Assembly (NCBI GenBank): GCA_021613375.1
Contig: CM038706.1
Coordinates: 23,001,366-23,065,365, forward strand
Reading direction: 5' to 3'
Length of the DNA stretch: 64,000 nt
From: Megaleporinus macrocephalus
Lineage: Eukaryota; Chordata; Actinopteri; Characiformes; Anostomidae
Under the pieces are notes generated by a model, which was given only the letters and a program-made list of their open reading frames with translations, ran no database searches and was not told the origin of the DNA. Positions 1-12,636 of the stretch are shown here, piece after piece (position 1 is the stretch's first letter; the number at the start of each line of letters is the position of its first letter). Both the position numbers and the translations under genes were made by a program.

Positions 1-2640
1 ACTTAATGCTCCAGCTTTAAGATTAAAATAGCTGCAGCCAAACGCCCTAAAGCTGCCTCCTTCTCTGAGATTACAAGGACTACAACACCATCTCCAGCAC
101 TGACGCAACATACACTCAAACACTTTCAACCCTGGTACAGACGCTTCGCCAAAAAAGAAACTACCACGAGCGCAAAGTTAAACTCCTCTAACTGACGACC
201 AGCCCGTCCAACTTCGGCACGTTGCTTTATCAGTGATGATGGATAACCCTCTATAACAGATACGGTCACAAACTGCAGCTCAAAAGACATGAATGGCTCT
301 CGGGTGGCATCCAAAAGGAATAAAGAGCAATGAAATTCACCATTTATTCAATAAGGGCCTTTCCTACTGAGAATTTAGCTACAATGAATGGATGGATGGC
401 TGGCTACTGTACTGAACAGCAGTGGAGCTGGCTGGTATAAGACAGCACTGAATGTGTGTGTGTGCAGTTACATTAGTTCTCAGTGCGGCTTCAAAGGCAG
501 AACAGCATCACAGCAGAAGGACAATCCTTCTTCTGAAATGACTGAAGATTTTGAAGATACACTGGATTTAGAATCTCACAACTCTGACACGTCTGAGTGT
601 ACAAGGGACGGTCAATATATGTAAAACTAAACACAAAAAAAGTGAAAACTGTCACAAAGGGGACAGGTTTTTCCGTCTTGTGACAGCGGCAATAGGCTAT
701 TTCTATCTCCTGTCACTTCCTGGCTGATCTGATGGTGGAGAATTGAAAGCTAAAGTGTACACAGGCACTTATAGGTCTGAGCTCGATACACGCGGGACTT
801 CCACAAGCTGGCATTAACGGATTCGTCCTCACACATCCACTAAGGAGGATGAGTACAGGCACTGCATGGCAGCAATACCAGCACAAGAACCCAAGGCCAG
901 AAGCTATCACATTGGGCTGGTTATTGATGCCAAAAGAAGGCGCAGTGTCGACCCTGTGGCCATTACGGTTTCAGTGTGTGTAATAGCCACACATGTTCTT
1001 GTGTGTCAACTGTAGCCGGCCTCAAGCTCCTGGATGGATGAGTTGCACTCGGCTCTCTGATGACGGGTCAGCGCCTCAGGGGACGGCCTGAATGTGAGAA
1101 CGGAGAGAGACGGGGACAGAAGGATTAGATTAAACGTGGAAATGGCACTGGAGATGGAGGTGAGGACTTTTCACTTGAACCTCTAAGGGCCCCGGGCCCG
1201 GAATAATGTCCAGAAAGCAAATTGACGGGCAAATAATTACACACGGGCGCCAGCGATTTCTTCAGGAAGAACAAAAGACTCAAACTATATGAATAAACAA
1301 TGAGCACTTCGTAGGTTTAAGTAAACAAGTTTCAAAAGAACCGACTTCATTATGCAGAATGCTTCTTTGATGTTTCATAGGAGGTTTGAAGACTTGTGGA
1401 GGGAGGTAAGCAACCTTTGTTGCGAAAGAGAAAAACACAGCTCGGATGGAAAATGGAAACGGCATTAGTCGAGATGAATTTTCATTCCGAGCCGTAAACA
1501 TGAGCGGCGAAATGGAACTCACATGTAAGGATGAACTGCCATGTTAGATGTTAGACTTGAATTCTGGAACGCTGTAGGCTTCCATAACGGGGGGCGGGGG
1601 GTTTGAGGGCCTTTGTGTTTCTCTAAAGGGGCGATTGGTGAGAACGGCTGATATGAAGCGTCAGTACGAGTTCGAGTGTGTTTCTCTCACCCTCCACACG
1701 CAGACCCTGACTCGCCACTCCGTTGCCATGGGAAACCAACAGGGCCTCACGGGACTCCCGCCATGAGCCGTTCCATCCGCAGCGCGCGGCACAGAACGCC
1801 TGCAGTGGAGTGCAAGACTGGCACCATCTCATCACCACCAGGAATCGTCCAATGTGAAAGAGGCTGCCTTAGTAACAATAGCATGGTTACACTTCTCACT
1901 TCAGCATCTCTCATACCATTATTTATTATCTTGCTGAAACATTTTGCTGGTTGCTTGTTTCAGATGGTTGAAGCTGTTTTTTGGTGATCCCTGTGATTGA
2001 CAGCTGGACATTCAGGTAGACTAGACACCAACATACCAATTTAGCTGACTGCCTGTGATCTGTGATCATATCATTACAGACATTGTTTCACCTGCTTCAT
2101 AACACACTGAGCTCTTCTCATATTCACACTAACATATCATCATGACAGGCTTCTAACAGTGGTCGTCGATGTCCATGGATTTACCCATCACTGTGATAAG
2201 GCTCCCGGGGGAGTAGCAGTAGGCACTGCTTTTCCCTGGTGACTGTGACTGATTTTCCTAGATCTGTTTCTCACTGTTGCTCTAATGCTAACAGCACTGT
2301 TTGGTTATAATTATTTCATCTAAATACTTCGGTACACTGACTGACTGCTTTCTTTTTTAATTTTCTCTGTATTGGATATTGTATACAAACTGTAAAGTCT
2401 TACTCTGTATTCATGTTGCTCTTGTGATTTGCACTTTAGAGTCGAGCACTGGAGTCTAGTTTCATCTTAAGGTTTCTTACTTTTGCTCTTAGGGAGTTTT
2501 CCTTTGCCATTGTCACCTTTGGCCTGCTCACTAACACACCTGTTTGTTGATTTGACCAGCTTGGTTAACCTAGTCGTGCTGGTTGATCAATGTGATCAAG
2601 CCCATTTGACCAGCTAAAACATCAAACAAAAACATGTAGT
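1..2640. other. Intergenic, no supported gene
   Basis: I find no exon with a recognisable product or a convincing pair of splice sites here. Short open frames exist on both strands but none resembles a known family. The stretch is somewhat richer in GC than the following 10 kb around 900-1850. It could be distal intron or flank of a gene outside the window. Confidence 0.4.
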
Positions 2641-2644
2641 ATGC

Positions 2645-2805
2645 CAGCGTCTCTCAGCCCTGGTCCTACTTTTTATTGTTTTCCCTGCTCCTAACAAACC
2701 TGATCCAACTAATCAGCTCATTAACAGCCCATTATTAAGTTAAAGCAGGGAGAGCACTAAAATGTGCAGAACAGTGGGCTTCCAGGACCAGGGCTGAGAT
2801 ACACT
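2645..2805. repeat. Short palindromic interspersed repeat
   Basis: The left end reads CTCTCAGCCCTGGTCCT and the right end CCAGGACCAGGGCTGAGA, so the termini are inverted copies about 160 bp apart. The interior carries a CTGATCCAACTAATCAG-type stretch. The form is that of a non-autonomous DNA element (MITE-like); a degraded relative appears to lie near 25035-25140. Family name not assigned. Confidence 0.6.
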
Positions 2806-3643
2806 GCCCCAGCTAAGCTGGTCCACCAGCTTTACCAGCTTTTCTCATTTTTTTTTATCACAGATACGCTTCTTGTTTTTTCTGACAGAAAACGCTTTCA
2901 ATAATCCAAACTAAGCATCCAGATGTGTTCTATTAGAGGAGAGTGGACTATAGAGGTGGAGCTACACTCTCTGCAGTCACTTCAATTCTAGGGACTGTGA
3001 TTTTGAGGCTGAGAGGAACACAAAACAAGCAGGCATTTATCATGAATAACTTTTATTTATCTTTTTTTTATTTATCACAAACCAATCTGTGTAACATAAA
3101 ATCTGAGGATATATATATCCTCAAAATTGCATTACAGCTAAAAATATGCATATAGTTCCATCTAATACTGTAAATATTGTAAAGAGTCTTTCTGTTTTGC
3201 ACCAATTGCCTTGTCTTGCCATGTTATTTGTTGTTTTATTGTGGCTTTATGCACAGAGCTGTAGAGGAGAGGACAGTCGACAGTGTTCTTTTCTGGGTCA
3301 GTAGGGGGAACTGGCACAAATACACAAAAATGTAAAAAAAAAAAAAAAGGGGTCACCCACATTTATCCATTCGGTCAAGAGGCCTTGACGTCACAATCAG
3401 TCAGGTTGTGTAGCACAGCCAGATTGTACTTTATTACAGTCATATTAAATTACATTACCATGAGTTTAATATAATTTAATATTAATTAATATTAATGAGT
3501 TGCAAGATGAAAATTTTTAAAAACATTTATTACTTGTGCTTTGACGTGTATAGATAATGTTTAATTCGCTTAATAAAAAGTTTGTATATTTCATGCCAGC
3601 TTTAAATTGTTTCTGTTATTGATCTTAAGTACAAAATATCTAA

Positions 3644-3646
<3 letters not shown>

Positions 3647-3676
<30 letters not shown>
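3647..3676. repeat. (TA)n microsatellite
   Basis: An uninterrupted run of alternating TA of about 30 bp in AT-rich DNA. Confidence 0.9.
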
Positions 3677-3682
<6 letters not shown>

Positions 3683-3871
3683 TAAAAGAGTGCCGATGTT
3701 TAATTGATTCAAAAACTTGCAGTCTACTGTACTTCTGCTCAACCAAAAGACATTCAGGAAATCCAATGTTACTCTGACCTGCACTCATCTGTTTGTATTT
3801 TAAATCCCTTGTTCCTCTTATAGAGTACCACCCATTTTCACTTACACCCAAATCCAATTGTTTCCTTTACC

Positions 3872-4858
3872 CTTTACACTCCTCTATGTGTCTAATCCAC
3901 AGTCAAACTGACCCTTACTCCTCTATGTGTCTAATCCACAGTCAAACTGCCCCTTACTCCTCTGTGTCTAATCCAGAGTCAAACTGATCCTCACTCCTTT
4001 ATGTGTCTAATCCACAGTCCAACTGACCCTCACTCCTTTATGTGTCTAATCCAGAGTCAAACTGATCCTCACTCCTTTATGTGTCTAATCCACAGTCCAA
4101 CTGACCCTCACTCCTTTATGTGTCTAATCCAGAGTCAAACTGATCCTCACTCCTCTATGTGTCTAATCCAGTCAAACTGCCCCTTACTCCTCTATGTGTC
4201 TAATCCACAGTCAAACTGCCCCTTACTCCTCTGTGTCTAATCCAGAGTCAAACTGATCCTCACTCCTTTATGTGTCTAATCCACAGTCCAACTGACCCTC
4301 ACTCCTTTATGTGTCTAATCCAGAGTCAAACTGATCCTCACTCCTTTACGTGTCTAATCCACAGTCCAACTGACCCTCACTCCTTTATGTGTCTAATCCA
4401 CAGTCCAACTGACCCTCACTCCTTTACGTGTCTAATCCACAGTCCAACTGACCCTCACTCCTTTATGTGTCTAATCCAGAGTCAAACTGATCCTCACTCC
4501 TTTATGTGTCTAATCCACAGTCCAACTGACCCTCACTCCTTTATGTGTCTAATCCAGAGTCAAACTGATCCTCACTCCTTTATGTGTCTAATCCACAGTC
4601 CAACTGACCCTCACTCCTCTATGTGTCTAATCCAGTCAAACTGAATCTCACTCTTCTGTGTCTAATCCACGGTCAAACTGACCAGCACTCCTCTATGTGT
4701 CTAATGCACAGTCAAACTGACCCTCGCTCCTCGATGTGTCTAATCCACAGTCAAACTGAATCTCACTCCTCTGTGTTTAATCCACAGTCAAACTAACCCT
4801 CACTCCTCTGTGTGTCTAATCCAGGGTCAAACTGACTCTCACTCCTCTATGTGTCATT
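3872..4858. repeat. 39-bp minisatellite, about 25 units
   Basis: The unit is about 39 bp, containing GTGTCTAATCCACAGTC and AACTGACCCTCACTCC. In the middle (about 3980-4610) two variants mostly alternate, one with CCACAGTCCAACTGACC and one with CCAGAGTCAAACTGATCC, giving a 78-bp higher-order unit. The outer units are more diverged and some are shortened by a few bases (at about 3960, 4170 and 4635). Because 39 is divisible by 3, long open frames run through it with a 13-residue period; these are not genes. Confidence 0.95.
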
Positions 4859-4880
4859 TTCCATCCCCATTCCTTTTCAA

Positions 4881-4993
4881 CAACACCTATCAACCATTCA
4901 GTAAATCACCATGGCAACATCCCAGCACCTTAGCAACCAACCCTTATACCATAGCAATTGCCTAGCAACATGTAAGCAACCACCTAGCAACAA
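4881..4993. repeat. CCTAGCAAC-type degenerate tandem repeat
   Basis: Six or more short units such as CCTTAGCAACC, CCATGGCAACA and CCTAGCAACA recur at about 10-16 bp spacing. They directly follow the 39-bp minisatellite. The core resembles half-sites of the RFX X-box (GTTGCCATGGCAAC), but whether anything binds here is unknown. Confidence 0.7.
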
Positions 4994-6412
4994 GCTTAAT
5001 CACTCTGTCTTCAGGAAATGCATTTTTTTATTTTTTTTATTTCTTGCTTTTTAAACTATAACTGTAGTGCTGTTTTTCTGGAAAGCGCCAATTCCAGGAA
5101 ATGTTTTCTGACATTGAAAGTGTCTGTTTTTTATTGAAATGTTCAGCTTTCATTTGCTGGAAGCTGAGCTATCCTAATGTCTGGCATGCCTGGGATATAC
5201 AGCAGAGAGTGAAAACTGTGCTGACCGGCCCTGCTCTCCCTTCATGAATCCAAATACATCAGTGTCGTGGTGTGGCAATAAAGAACCTTCGATCCTTGAA
5301 TCTTTAAACGGTTGGGAGTGAGAACAAGGAGAACACGCTCTGGGCCTTGTCCACTCGTCTGCGTGTGTGTGCATCATTAGGCCTGATTACCCCAAATTAG
5401 GCTAGTGGGTGTATGTGTGTGACTTCAAAACCTCATTTAGACTCTACAGTGTGCAAATAAGTGACCTAAAGGAGGGCTGCTCTGTATTAGAGTGCAGTCT
5501 TCTGCTGCCTACAGCAAGGCAACACAGCGATGCTTAACAGGTTTTCAGTACTTTGTGAGGAAGTAATTTGGCTTAAACATCTTTTCTTATTAATTTTTTT
5601 TAAACAAAAAAGTGAGAACGCTTCATTGTGTTAAAACTGTGAAGACCCCTGGCTTAATGTGCATTAAGTTCTAGTAGTTCTCTAGCTGAATGAGACTTTG
5701 AATGTACTTCCGTCAATACATTCACACTCTATTAACAGATCTTTCAAATTGTCTAAAATGTACTTAGACAAACTGCCTCTGGAGTAATGGATGGCCCATA
5801 GCTTAACACAGACAGCCTTATTTAGGTTAGGTGGCTGCTTAGATTTCTTAGAATGTCAGTTATGGAGGTGACTTATTCAGAAGATGACGGAGTGTAGATG
5901 CCCTTCTAACGTTACCCAGAAAGCTTTTAAAAAAGCCATTAAAATGTCAGATCACTCACAAGCGAGGGTTCTCTCAGGCTCTCCCTATGGGCATTGACTC
6001 TGAGCCAGTGAGAAGATGGCAAATTGGAACGAGTCTCCATCTAGTGGCCATACAAAAAGCTCCCCTACTGAATTTGGTCTGCCTGCCTAAGACATATTTT
6101 ATACATATTTTATGCACCATAAAGTTTGCACAGGTAACGTTTTATATTTCTACATATTTGTTATAGTCAGCACCTATCAACAAGTGGATATCCAAAAAAC
6201 AGAACAGAATAACCTACTAGGTAATACTTTATTTGGATGGTTCACTGAAAATGCTTTATGTGCTTGTATACCATCTATTATATATCATTAACTCTAAAAC
6301 TAACCCTAAGAAAAAAACCCTGCACTTACTCCAAAACCTAACCGTAATTGCAGTGCTGTAATTGTAATATTGCACATAAAGTATTTGTAGATTATCTATA
6401 GGGGACCATCTA

Positions 6413-6468
<56 letters not shown>

Positions 6469-7434
6469 GTATACTACACACTATACACACTAGAACACAA
6501 TAAAGGTTAGTATAATTAGAATATTGTGGTCAGATATTCAGAGTTGTGCCGATGGGCCTTCCTTTTTGAAGTGTCCATCTTACACCCACCACCCATCACT
6601 CCCTAGCGTGTAGGATCGTGCTGTTCCTGCAGTATTTTTATAGGACCATGGCATGCTGTCATCTACCGAGATTTGACTGAGTCACCTAACAACAATGTGC
6701 ACATAAGAAGAGAAAGAGAGAAAGAGGTTTGGCACATTTTTAATATTAAATGGTTTAAAATAAAAAAACCTCTAATGACAATCTAACAGTGTTTTATCTC
6801 TCAGATATGCATGAGTGGAATGTTCAAGTGTATTGGGGGTCGGCGAGAGTGATTTGGGTGTCTCTCATTATAGATGCTATAGCTGTGGAGGGAGAGCAGA
6901 CAAACACTACGCTTCAGAAGACTCCCGTTCACTTATCGCTGCTCAGCAGAATGGCTAATGAACATCCTGTGTTTTCTGTTTCTTCGCTAAGTGTCAAAGC
7001 ACCAGCCAATCTGCTTCTTCAGATTTCAACAAGGACCACAGCAGGAAAACATCAAGTCTGTGCAAGAGAAAAGCTTCTATGCTGCTTAAACTATATATAC
7101 ACTATATAGTATTATATATATATATAAAGATACACTATATAGAGATATTGTCACAGACAAAAGACAAAATCTGGCACGTGCAAAAGTGATGCCACGTTTG
7201 ACATTTTTATTATTTATATTTTTCCAACACACCATGTGCTGAAATGTTTGGGGGACACTTGTGATAATAAAAATTGCTGTTCAGTAATAACTTGTATACG
7301 CTGTACACAATATACAGAATACACTGTAGGCTGAAATGCAGGCAGTAGTGTAGGTTAATGTTTACTGGACAGGAAACCTTTCTCTTAAAAATCAACAATA
7401 ATCATTTAAGTTGACAAGGGCCGTTCAAACTTTC
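4994..7434. other. Intergenic, AT-rich, no supported gene
   Basis: No supported exon. It contains a (TA)n tract at about 6417-6466 and AT-rich simple sequence at 7088-7145. The open frame at 6789-7109 has no recognisable domain or splice context. Confidence 0.45.
6417..6466. repeat. (AT)n microsatellite
   Basis: About 48 bp of perfect AT dinucleotide repeat. Confidence 0.95.
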
Positions 7435-7870
7435 GTATACAAGTATATTTTATAGATAGCTGCCCATCCAAATTTTCTTCTGAACTAAAGGATATTAACA
7501 GACAGATGCTCCCCATTTTGCTGCAGTAACAACCTTTACTCATCTGACAAGACTGTCCACTAGACGGTGGAACGTTGCTGTGAGGAACTGATTGCATTCA
7601 ACCACACAAGAAATACTAAAACTGTTGTTAAATGTTTAGTTCTGGATCACTTCAGCTGATCCCAAAGATACTGGATGGAGCTCCATCAATTCAGAGAACG
7701 TCGTTAGACCCCTCTTGGCACTGATTATGGTGACCCTGGCCACATGTGTGGCTGCTGCAGAGCATTCCATTCTATTGTTAATGTTTTTTTATGGAGAAGA
7801 CTATACAAGCTGCGTGCCGTTGAACACCATGTTTAGCAATGGGTGAAGTGTATAATGGCTGAATAAACTA
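7435..7870. mobile_element. Degraded Tc1-like DNA transposon fragment
   Basis: The stretch has the landmarks of a fish element I recognise from memory: a TAGCTGCCCATCC-type end, a TTTGCTGCAGTAACAACC stretch, CACTAGACGGTGGA, and TACTGGATGGAGCTCCATCA followed by a GTGTGGCTGCTGCAG motif. It is heavily mutated and has no intact frame. A second, shorter copy lies at about 32885-32990. Assignment to the Tc1/mariner class is from memory. Confidence 0.5.
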
Positions 7871-9940
7871 TTTAAAAAATAAGTCTGGATACTTTGAGAC
7901 TTGTAATACATATACTGGCCACCTAAACCATCTTATAAATGAATCTATTGACATCCAAATTTAGCTGTGCCTTTCAATACTTAAGGTTACCTTTGAAGGG
8001 TATACAACACAAGTTTAAAAATCATTGCAATTAAGAATGAGGGAAGTACAATTTCTCTTTTAGGGATCAAATTCATGGTATTTTGATTAACTAGGTGCAA
8101 TATCAATATATCTACATATAGAACTTTTAGTCATATTGTTGATCAGTTCTCAATGAGTTTTTATTGTGGGCCCCAAAATTACAGTTGACATTGATTCCAC
8201 ACTCATGTAAAAACAAACATTATTTATAATCTATGTGTAAAAGCATTTAAACAATAACTAGCCAGAAAAAAAGTTTTGAAAAGTTTGAAAACTTTTGAAA
8301 TCCCCACAAGATTAAAAGACTGTGTACTCAGACACTGACAAATGGCAGCCCCACAGTCAGAAGAGATGGGACTTTGCTAAAGCTTCTAATGTCTGTCATC
8401 ATCAGCGGGTGGTGGGGATAATGCAGAAAGCAATGCCCTCGGTCTGAACCCAGCAGGAACATCTTAATAGCTTCTCAAGTCTGGCAGTGCCCTGTGTTGC
8501 CACCATATTCTTGTTTTTCCTGATTCAGTCTGTTGTAACGTTGTACTCTTCTGAGCTTTTAGCTCCTTCTCAGTGAGATGGAGGTGTTCTTTTGAACCAC
8601 ATTATATATCCAGCCTTTTATGTGGGGCATGATTAAAAAAATTGGGCCAAGCTAAAGACATGTTCCTGAGGGCACGTTCAGAGCTGGATTGAGCCTCAGG
8701 CTGATATTTCTGAAACGGATCAGGACTGTCACTACACTTTAACTGTAACGTTTAACGTCTGAGCACATCATTTTGATAACTCAAGGTTTTACTCAAACAC
8801 AAATTTACACAGACATCTTCACAATTAACTTCATTGCTTTTTTATAATTAGTGCATGTGAATTCATAATCCGGCCACTGATTTCGCTCTTGCAGAACGAC
8901 ACACGCCTTCCCATCCAGTAAGACCAGGCTGTGCAGATCCAGATGGACCCGCATGCCAAGGCCATGAGCTAAATTACTCATTAATATGTATCAGATTTGC
9001 AACATAACAGATTTTGATGCAAGCTAAATCAAATCAGAGACAGTACAGAGGAGCTGATGTGAATAAACCGATTTGAGCAAAATCAAACACGACTGCAGGT
9101 GACATGACACGCAGCTGGAACACAATGACTGTGCATAAGTATCATACTTTATGCTGTCTCAGAGAGTGTTGCATGCATAGAAATACACAATTTCCTAGCT
9201 GTAGTCAACACGAAACCTGTGCGGATGTGTTACGCGAGCCTACGTAAAGCCTTGGCAGCTGCAAGTGTCACATACAGACATAGCTGTCAACAGCATCTAG
9301 CACTGTTGTGACGATGGCATCGTCCTAGAGGGAGGCTTGCTGGATTTGCTTAGAAGCATGATGTGTCCTCAAGAACGACGGCCTCACCAAAAAACAGTGG
9401 ATAAATTAGCTTCAATTTATCACATCCGTAATACTTAAACTGGCTCAATACAGATTAATCACTATTCATTAGTTCAAGATGATCATTCTTCATTGAGCTA
9501 ATTTAAAAGTTTTATATATAAAATTCATCAACAGCACCCTTTATTTATTAGAGAGCAAAACAGCTGAAAGAAAGGAAGCCCAATTAGCTGAATGTACGCT
9601 CCACTGGCTGTGGCCGACCATACTCAGTTCCCTTTTTATAGCTAGACACGAAGCTTTGAGTTGGATAAATACAGCATAAATATTCTTTTCTCTTGTTTTC
9701 CTCAAACACAAGTGTGGCATATCTTGTAGGCACTATAAAAAGTCAACTGGAAGACTGGATCAAACGTTTTAGCATATTGTCATTGGGACAAACCTTTGAA
9801 TCTCAATTTGTCTTTTTGGTTTTTTTTAAATAACTTATTTCTACATTGTGTTGAAAGTTTATTATGAATTGATCACTAGAAATGCTCCAAAATGACTGTA
9901 AAGTTTTGTAAGGGTAAGACCTGGGAGAGAAACTAAATAT
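7871..9940. other. Intergenic, no supported gene
   Basis: AT-rich spacer without a recognisable exon, RNA gene or well-formed repeat that I could define. Confidence 0.4.
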
Positions 9941-10610
9941 ACAACCCCCTTTCCTGAACAGGTGGGACCCTGTGCAAAATGTAAATAAAATCAAAATGTA
10001 ATGACGAGTCTTCTATATCTAATTTGAAATGGGACAAAATAATGTTGAAATGTTGAAACTGAGTAATTGTACTGTTTTAGGAAAAATATATGGTAATTTT
10101 GAATTTGATGCCAGCAACAAGTATCAAAAACGTTGGGACAGAAACAACAAATCAGCTGGTAACAACAACAACAACAAAAAACCCATCTGTGGTTTATTAG
10201 CCACAGGTTTGTGACATTACTGGGTATAAAAAGAGAATCTCAGAGGCAGCACCATTAACGGTGGATGATAAAAGGCTTTTGAAGCAATGCTGCCATCCAG
10301 ACAACGTCTTCTTCAGAAAAGGTCTTGCAGGACAATGCTAAACCCTATTCGGCATATATCACAACAGCATGACTTTGTAGTAAAGAGTTCTGGTGGTCCA
10401 GACTGGTCACCCATGAAATACATCTGGTGCAAAAACACAACAGATGAGACTTTGTTGAGCAGCTAAAATCCAATATCAAGCTAGAGCAGAAAACAATGGA
10501 AAACATTTCTCAGTTCTAAACACTTAAATAGTATGATGAACACAGTGGTCAACACAGATATGAACCTTATTTTTTAAAAACATGTTGCTGGCATTAAAAC
10601 TTAAAACAGG
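9941..10610. mobile_element. Internally deleted Tc1-like element
   Basis: It begins with ACAACCCCCTTTCCTGAACA and GTGGGACCCTGTGCAAAA, and has the TTTGAATTTGATGCCAGCAA and AACGTTGGGACAG stretches near its left end. Near its right end is a decayed transposase C-terminal region (about 10400-10520, GTTGAGCAGCTAAAATCC) and CATGTTGCTGGCATTAAAA. Family-wide knowledge says full copies encode a Tc1-type DDE transposase; most of that frame is missing or broken here. Confidence 0.65.
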
Positions 10611-10680
10611 TATATATATATATTTTTTAAAAAACTTAGTTTTGAGATTTGAAACTAAAAAACCAAGTATGCTAGTTAGC

Positions 10681-11176
10681 CTGCAGCTTACGACATGGTC
10701 AATTTCCCACAGGTCCCAAGCTGAGATACGCTAAACCTCAACTTTATCAAGTTTGAATGTTTTTCCCCTCATCTGTAAAGTTACCAATTTGTATGGTTTT
10801 GTTCCAACATCGACAATATATGTACTGATTATTAATGAGAATGCAGTGGCTAAATACCTCTATGAAAGTTTAATGTAAGCCAGTTGTCTTCCACTTCGAC
10901 TGACATGCAAACAAACCAATAAAAGCCTATTTGCAAGTCACTTGTTATCAGTTTAGCATTCAGAGCTAAGCTTGTAATGGAAATCAACATGATCCCTACC
11001 CGTTTGCGCACATTCAGTGCTAAGGCTAGCACATGATTGTTTTGAAATGGCATAAAGTCATGTATCCTGCCTTCAGAAGGTGCTCACAGATAATCATATT
11101 CTTCCTGCAACAAACTACAATCATTCTTCAAGCACCAATGACTAATGTTTTATAAAACCTCTGATGTCTTTTAGAT
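10681..11176. repeat. 496-bp tandem duplication, copy 1
   Basis: This block recurs immediately downstream at 11177-11672 with an exact offset of 496 bp. Only a handful of substitutions separate the copies (for example near 10764, 10894, 11000-11006 and 11056). No gene is recognised inside it; both copies carry the same 67-codon minus-strand open frame, which has no known domain. Confidence 0.93.
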
Positions 11177-11672
11177 CTGCAGCTCACGACATGGTCAATT
11201 TCCCACAGGTCCCAAGCTGAGATACGCTAAACCTCAACTTTATTAAGTTTGAATGTTTTTCCCCTCATCTGTAAAGTTACCAATTTGTATGGTTTTGTTC
11301 CAACATCGACAATATATGTACTGATTATTAATGAGAATGCAGTGGCTAAATACCTCTATGAAAGTTTAATGTAAGCCAGTTGTCTTCCGCTTCGACTGAC
11401 ATGCAAACAAACCAATAAAAGCCTATTTGCAAGTCACTTGTTATCAGTTTAGCATTCAGAGCTAAGCTTGTAATGGAAATTAACAAGATCCCTACCCGTT
11501 TGCGCACATTCAGTGCTAAGGCTAGCACATGATTGTTTTGAAATGGCATATAGTCATGTATCCTGCCTTCAGAAGGTGCTCACAGATAATCATATTCTTC
11601 CTGCAACAAACTACAATCATTCTTCAAGCACCAATGACTAATGTTTTATAAAACCTCTGATGTCTTTTAGAT
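11177..11672. repeat. 496-bp tandem duplication, copy 2
   Basis: Second copy of the 10681-11176 block. The first bases of a third unit (CTGCAGCTCAC) follow at 11673 before the sequence diverges, which marks the duplication junction. Confidence 0.93.
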
Positions 11673-11779
11673 CTGCAGCTCACAGAACTCGTCCGTGTTC
11701 ATGCAACACAGCAAAATTAAACATACAAGATCAGTTTTTGTACTTTTTAGAGAAATAAATTCCATACACATAAAACTAT

Positions 11780-11785
11780 TTTATT
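11780..11785 (-). terminator. Candidate eif4e polyadenylation signal
   Basis: TTTATT on the plus strand is AATAAA on the minus strand, about 850 bp downstream of the eif4e stop codon. A 3' UTR spanning roughly 11780-12636 is inferred; a nearer variant signal could be used instead. Confidence 0.4.
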
Positions 11786-12589
11786 TAAGGAACTAGTGAT
11801 AACGCTGTGCCTAGGTAGCCAATTACATTCAGACAAAGAACAAATCGTCCATTACAGTATCATTAAAGTTCCATATTTTACCATCCTGACAAGGAATGTA
11901 AAACTCAATTGCATCAAAAAAAACCTCAAAATATAAAAAGAACACTTATATTGAATTGCAAAAACCCAAATTTAATGTTAAACGTGGAAAGAAATAAGGC
12001 AGTCTTATGATGTTTTACTTGATTACATGCAATTCAGTGGCCTTAAACCACATAAATGAAATGTTAAGATAAATCTGAATAAATTAAAATGTTTATGTTC
12101 ATTAGGCACTACTGCAGCAATGCTGCTGAATAAGAGCACACAGGCATTTCCTGTCTTCAGCCGTTAAATAATTCAACACAGATTTGTTTTTAAAAAGAAC
12201 ACATGAAATATCTTACAATCTCCACGTCCTGATTAACAATACACATGTGAGTGGGTTCGAGTTATTTTTATGAAAAGTGTCAACAACTTTGAACATTTCA
12301 ACCTATGACATTACACTGAAAGTTTGTTGCACTGCTTGGGTGGATGTCATTTGTTTGGGTTCATATATGTAGTGCATTATGCGCAGAGGTGTTTCCCACC
12401 TAAATACTTTGGGAGCTGAATTCCTTATAGGTTTGCGTGGCCTCAAGTGTGAAGAGATTCTTACTGGGGTTCTGAACAAGTACTAGTTGTTCATAATACT
12501 TTTGAGCCCAACTTAAATTGTAGCTTTGGTTCAGGGTAGGATTTGATATACAAACCCAATAAGAAAGAGCATCTGACAGTAAGAGCATG

Positions 12590-12616
12590 AGAGAGAGAAA
12601 GAGAGAGAGAGAGAGA
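12590..12616. repeat. (GA)n microsatellite
   Basis: A GAGAGA run 20 bp beyond the eif4e stop codon, so within its presumed 3' UTR. Confidence 0.85.
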
Positions 12617-12636
12617 AACCAGTGAGGCTCAGGTTT

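Noticed and set aside
3793..4644. Long open frames with a 13-residue repeat (MCLIHSPTDPHSF-like)
   Set aside because: They arise because the minisatellite unit is 39 bp, a multiple of three, and lacks stops in one frame. No start context, splice sites or family match.
3872..4858. CRISPR-like array of regularly spaced repeats
   Set aside because: There are no unique spacers between repeats; the units are directly adjacent and the genome is vertebrate. It is a minisatellite.
10850..11549. Two near-identical 67-codon minus-strand frames as a tandem gene pair
   Set aside because: They are carried passively by the 496-bp duplication; no domain, no splice or promoter signals.
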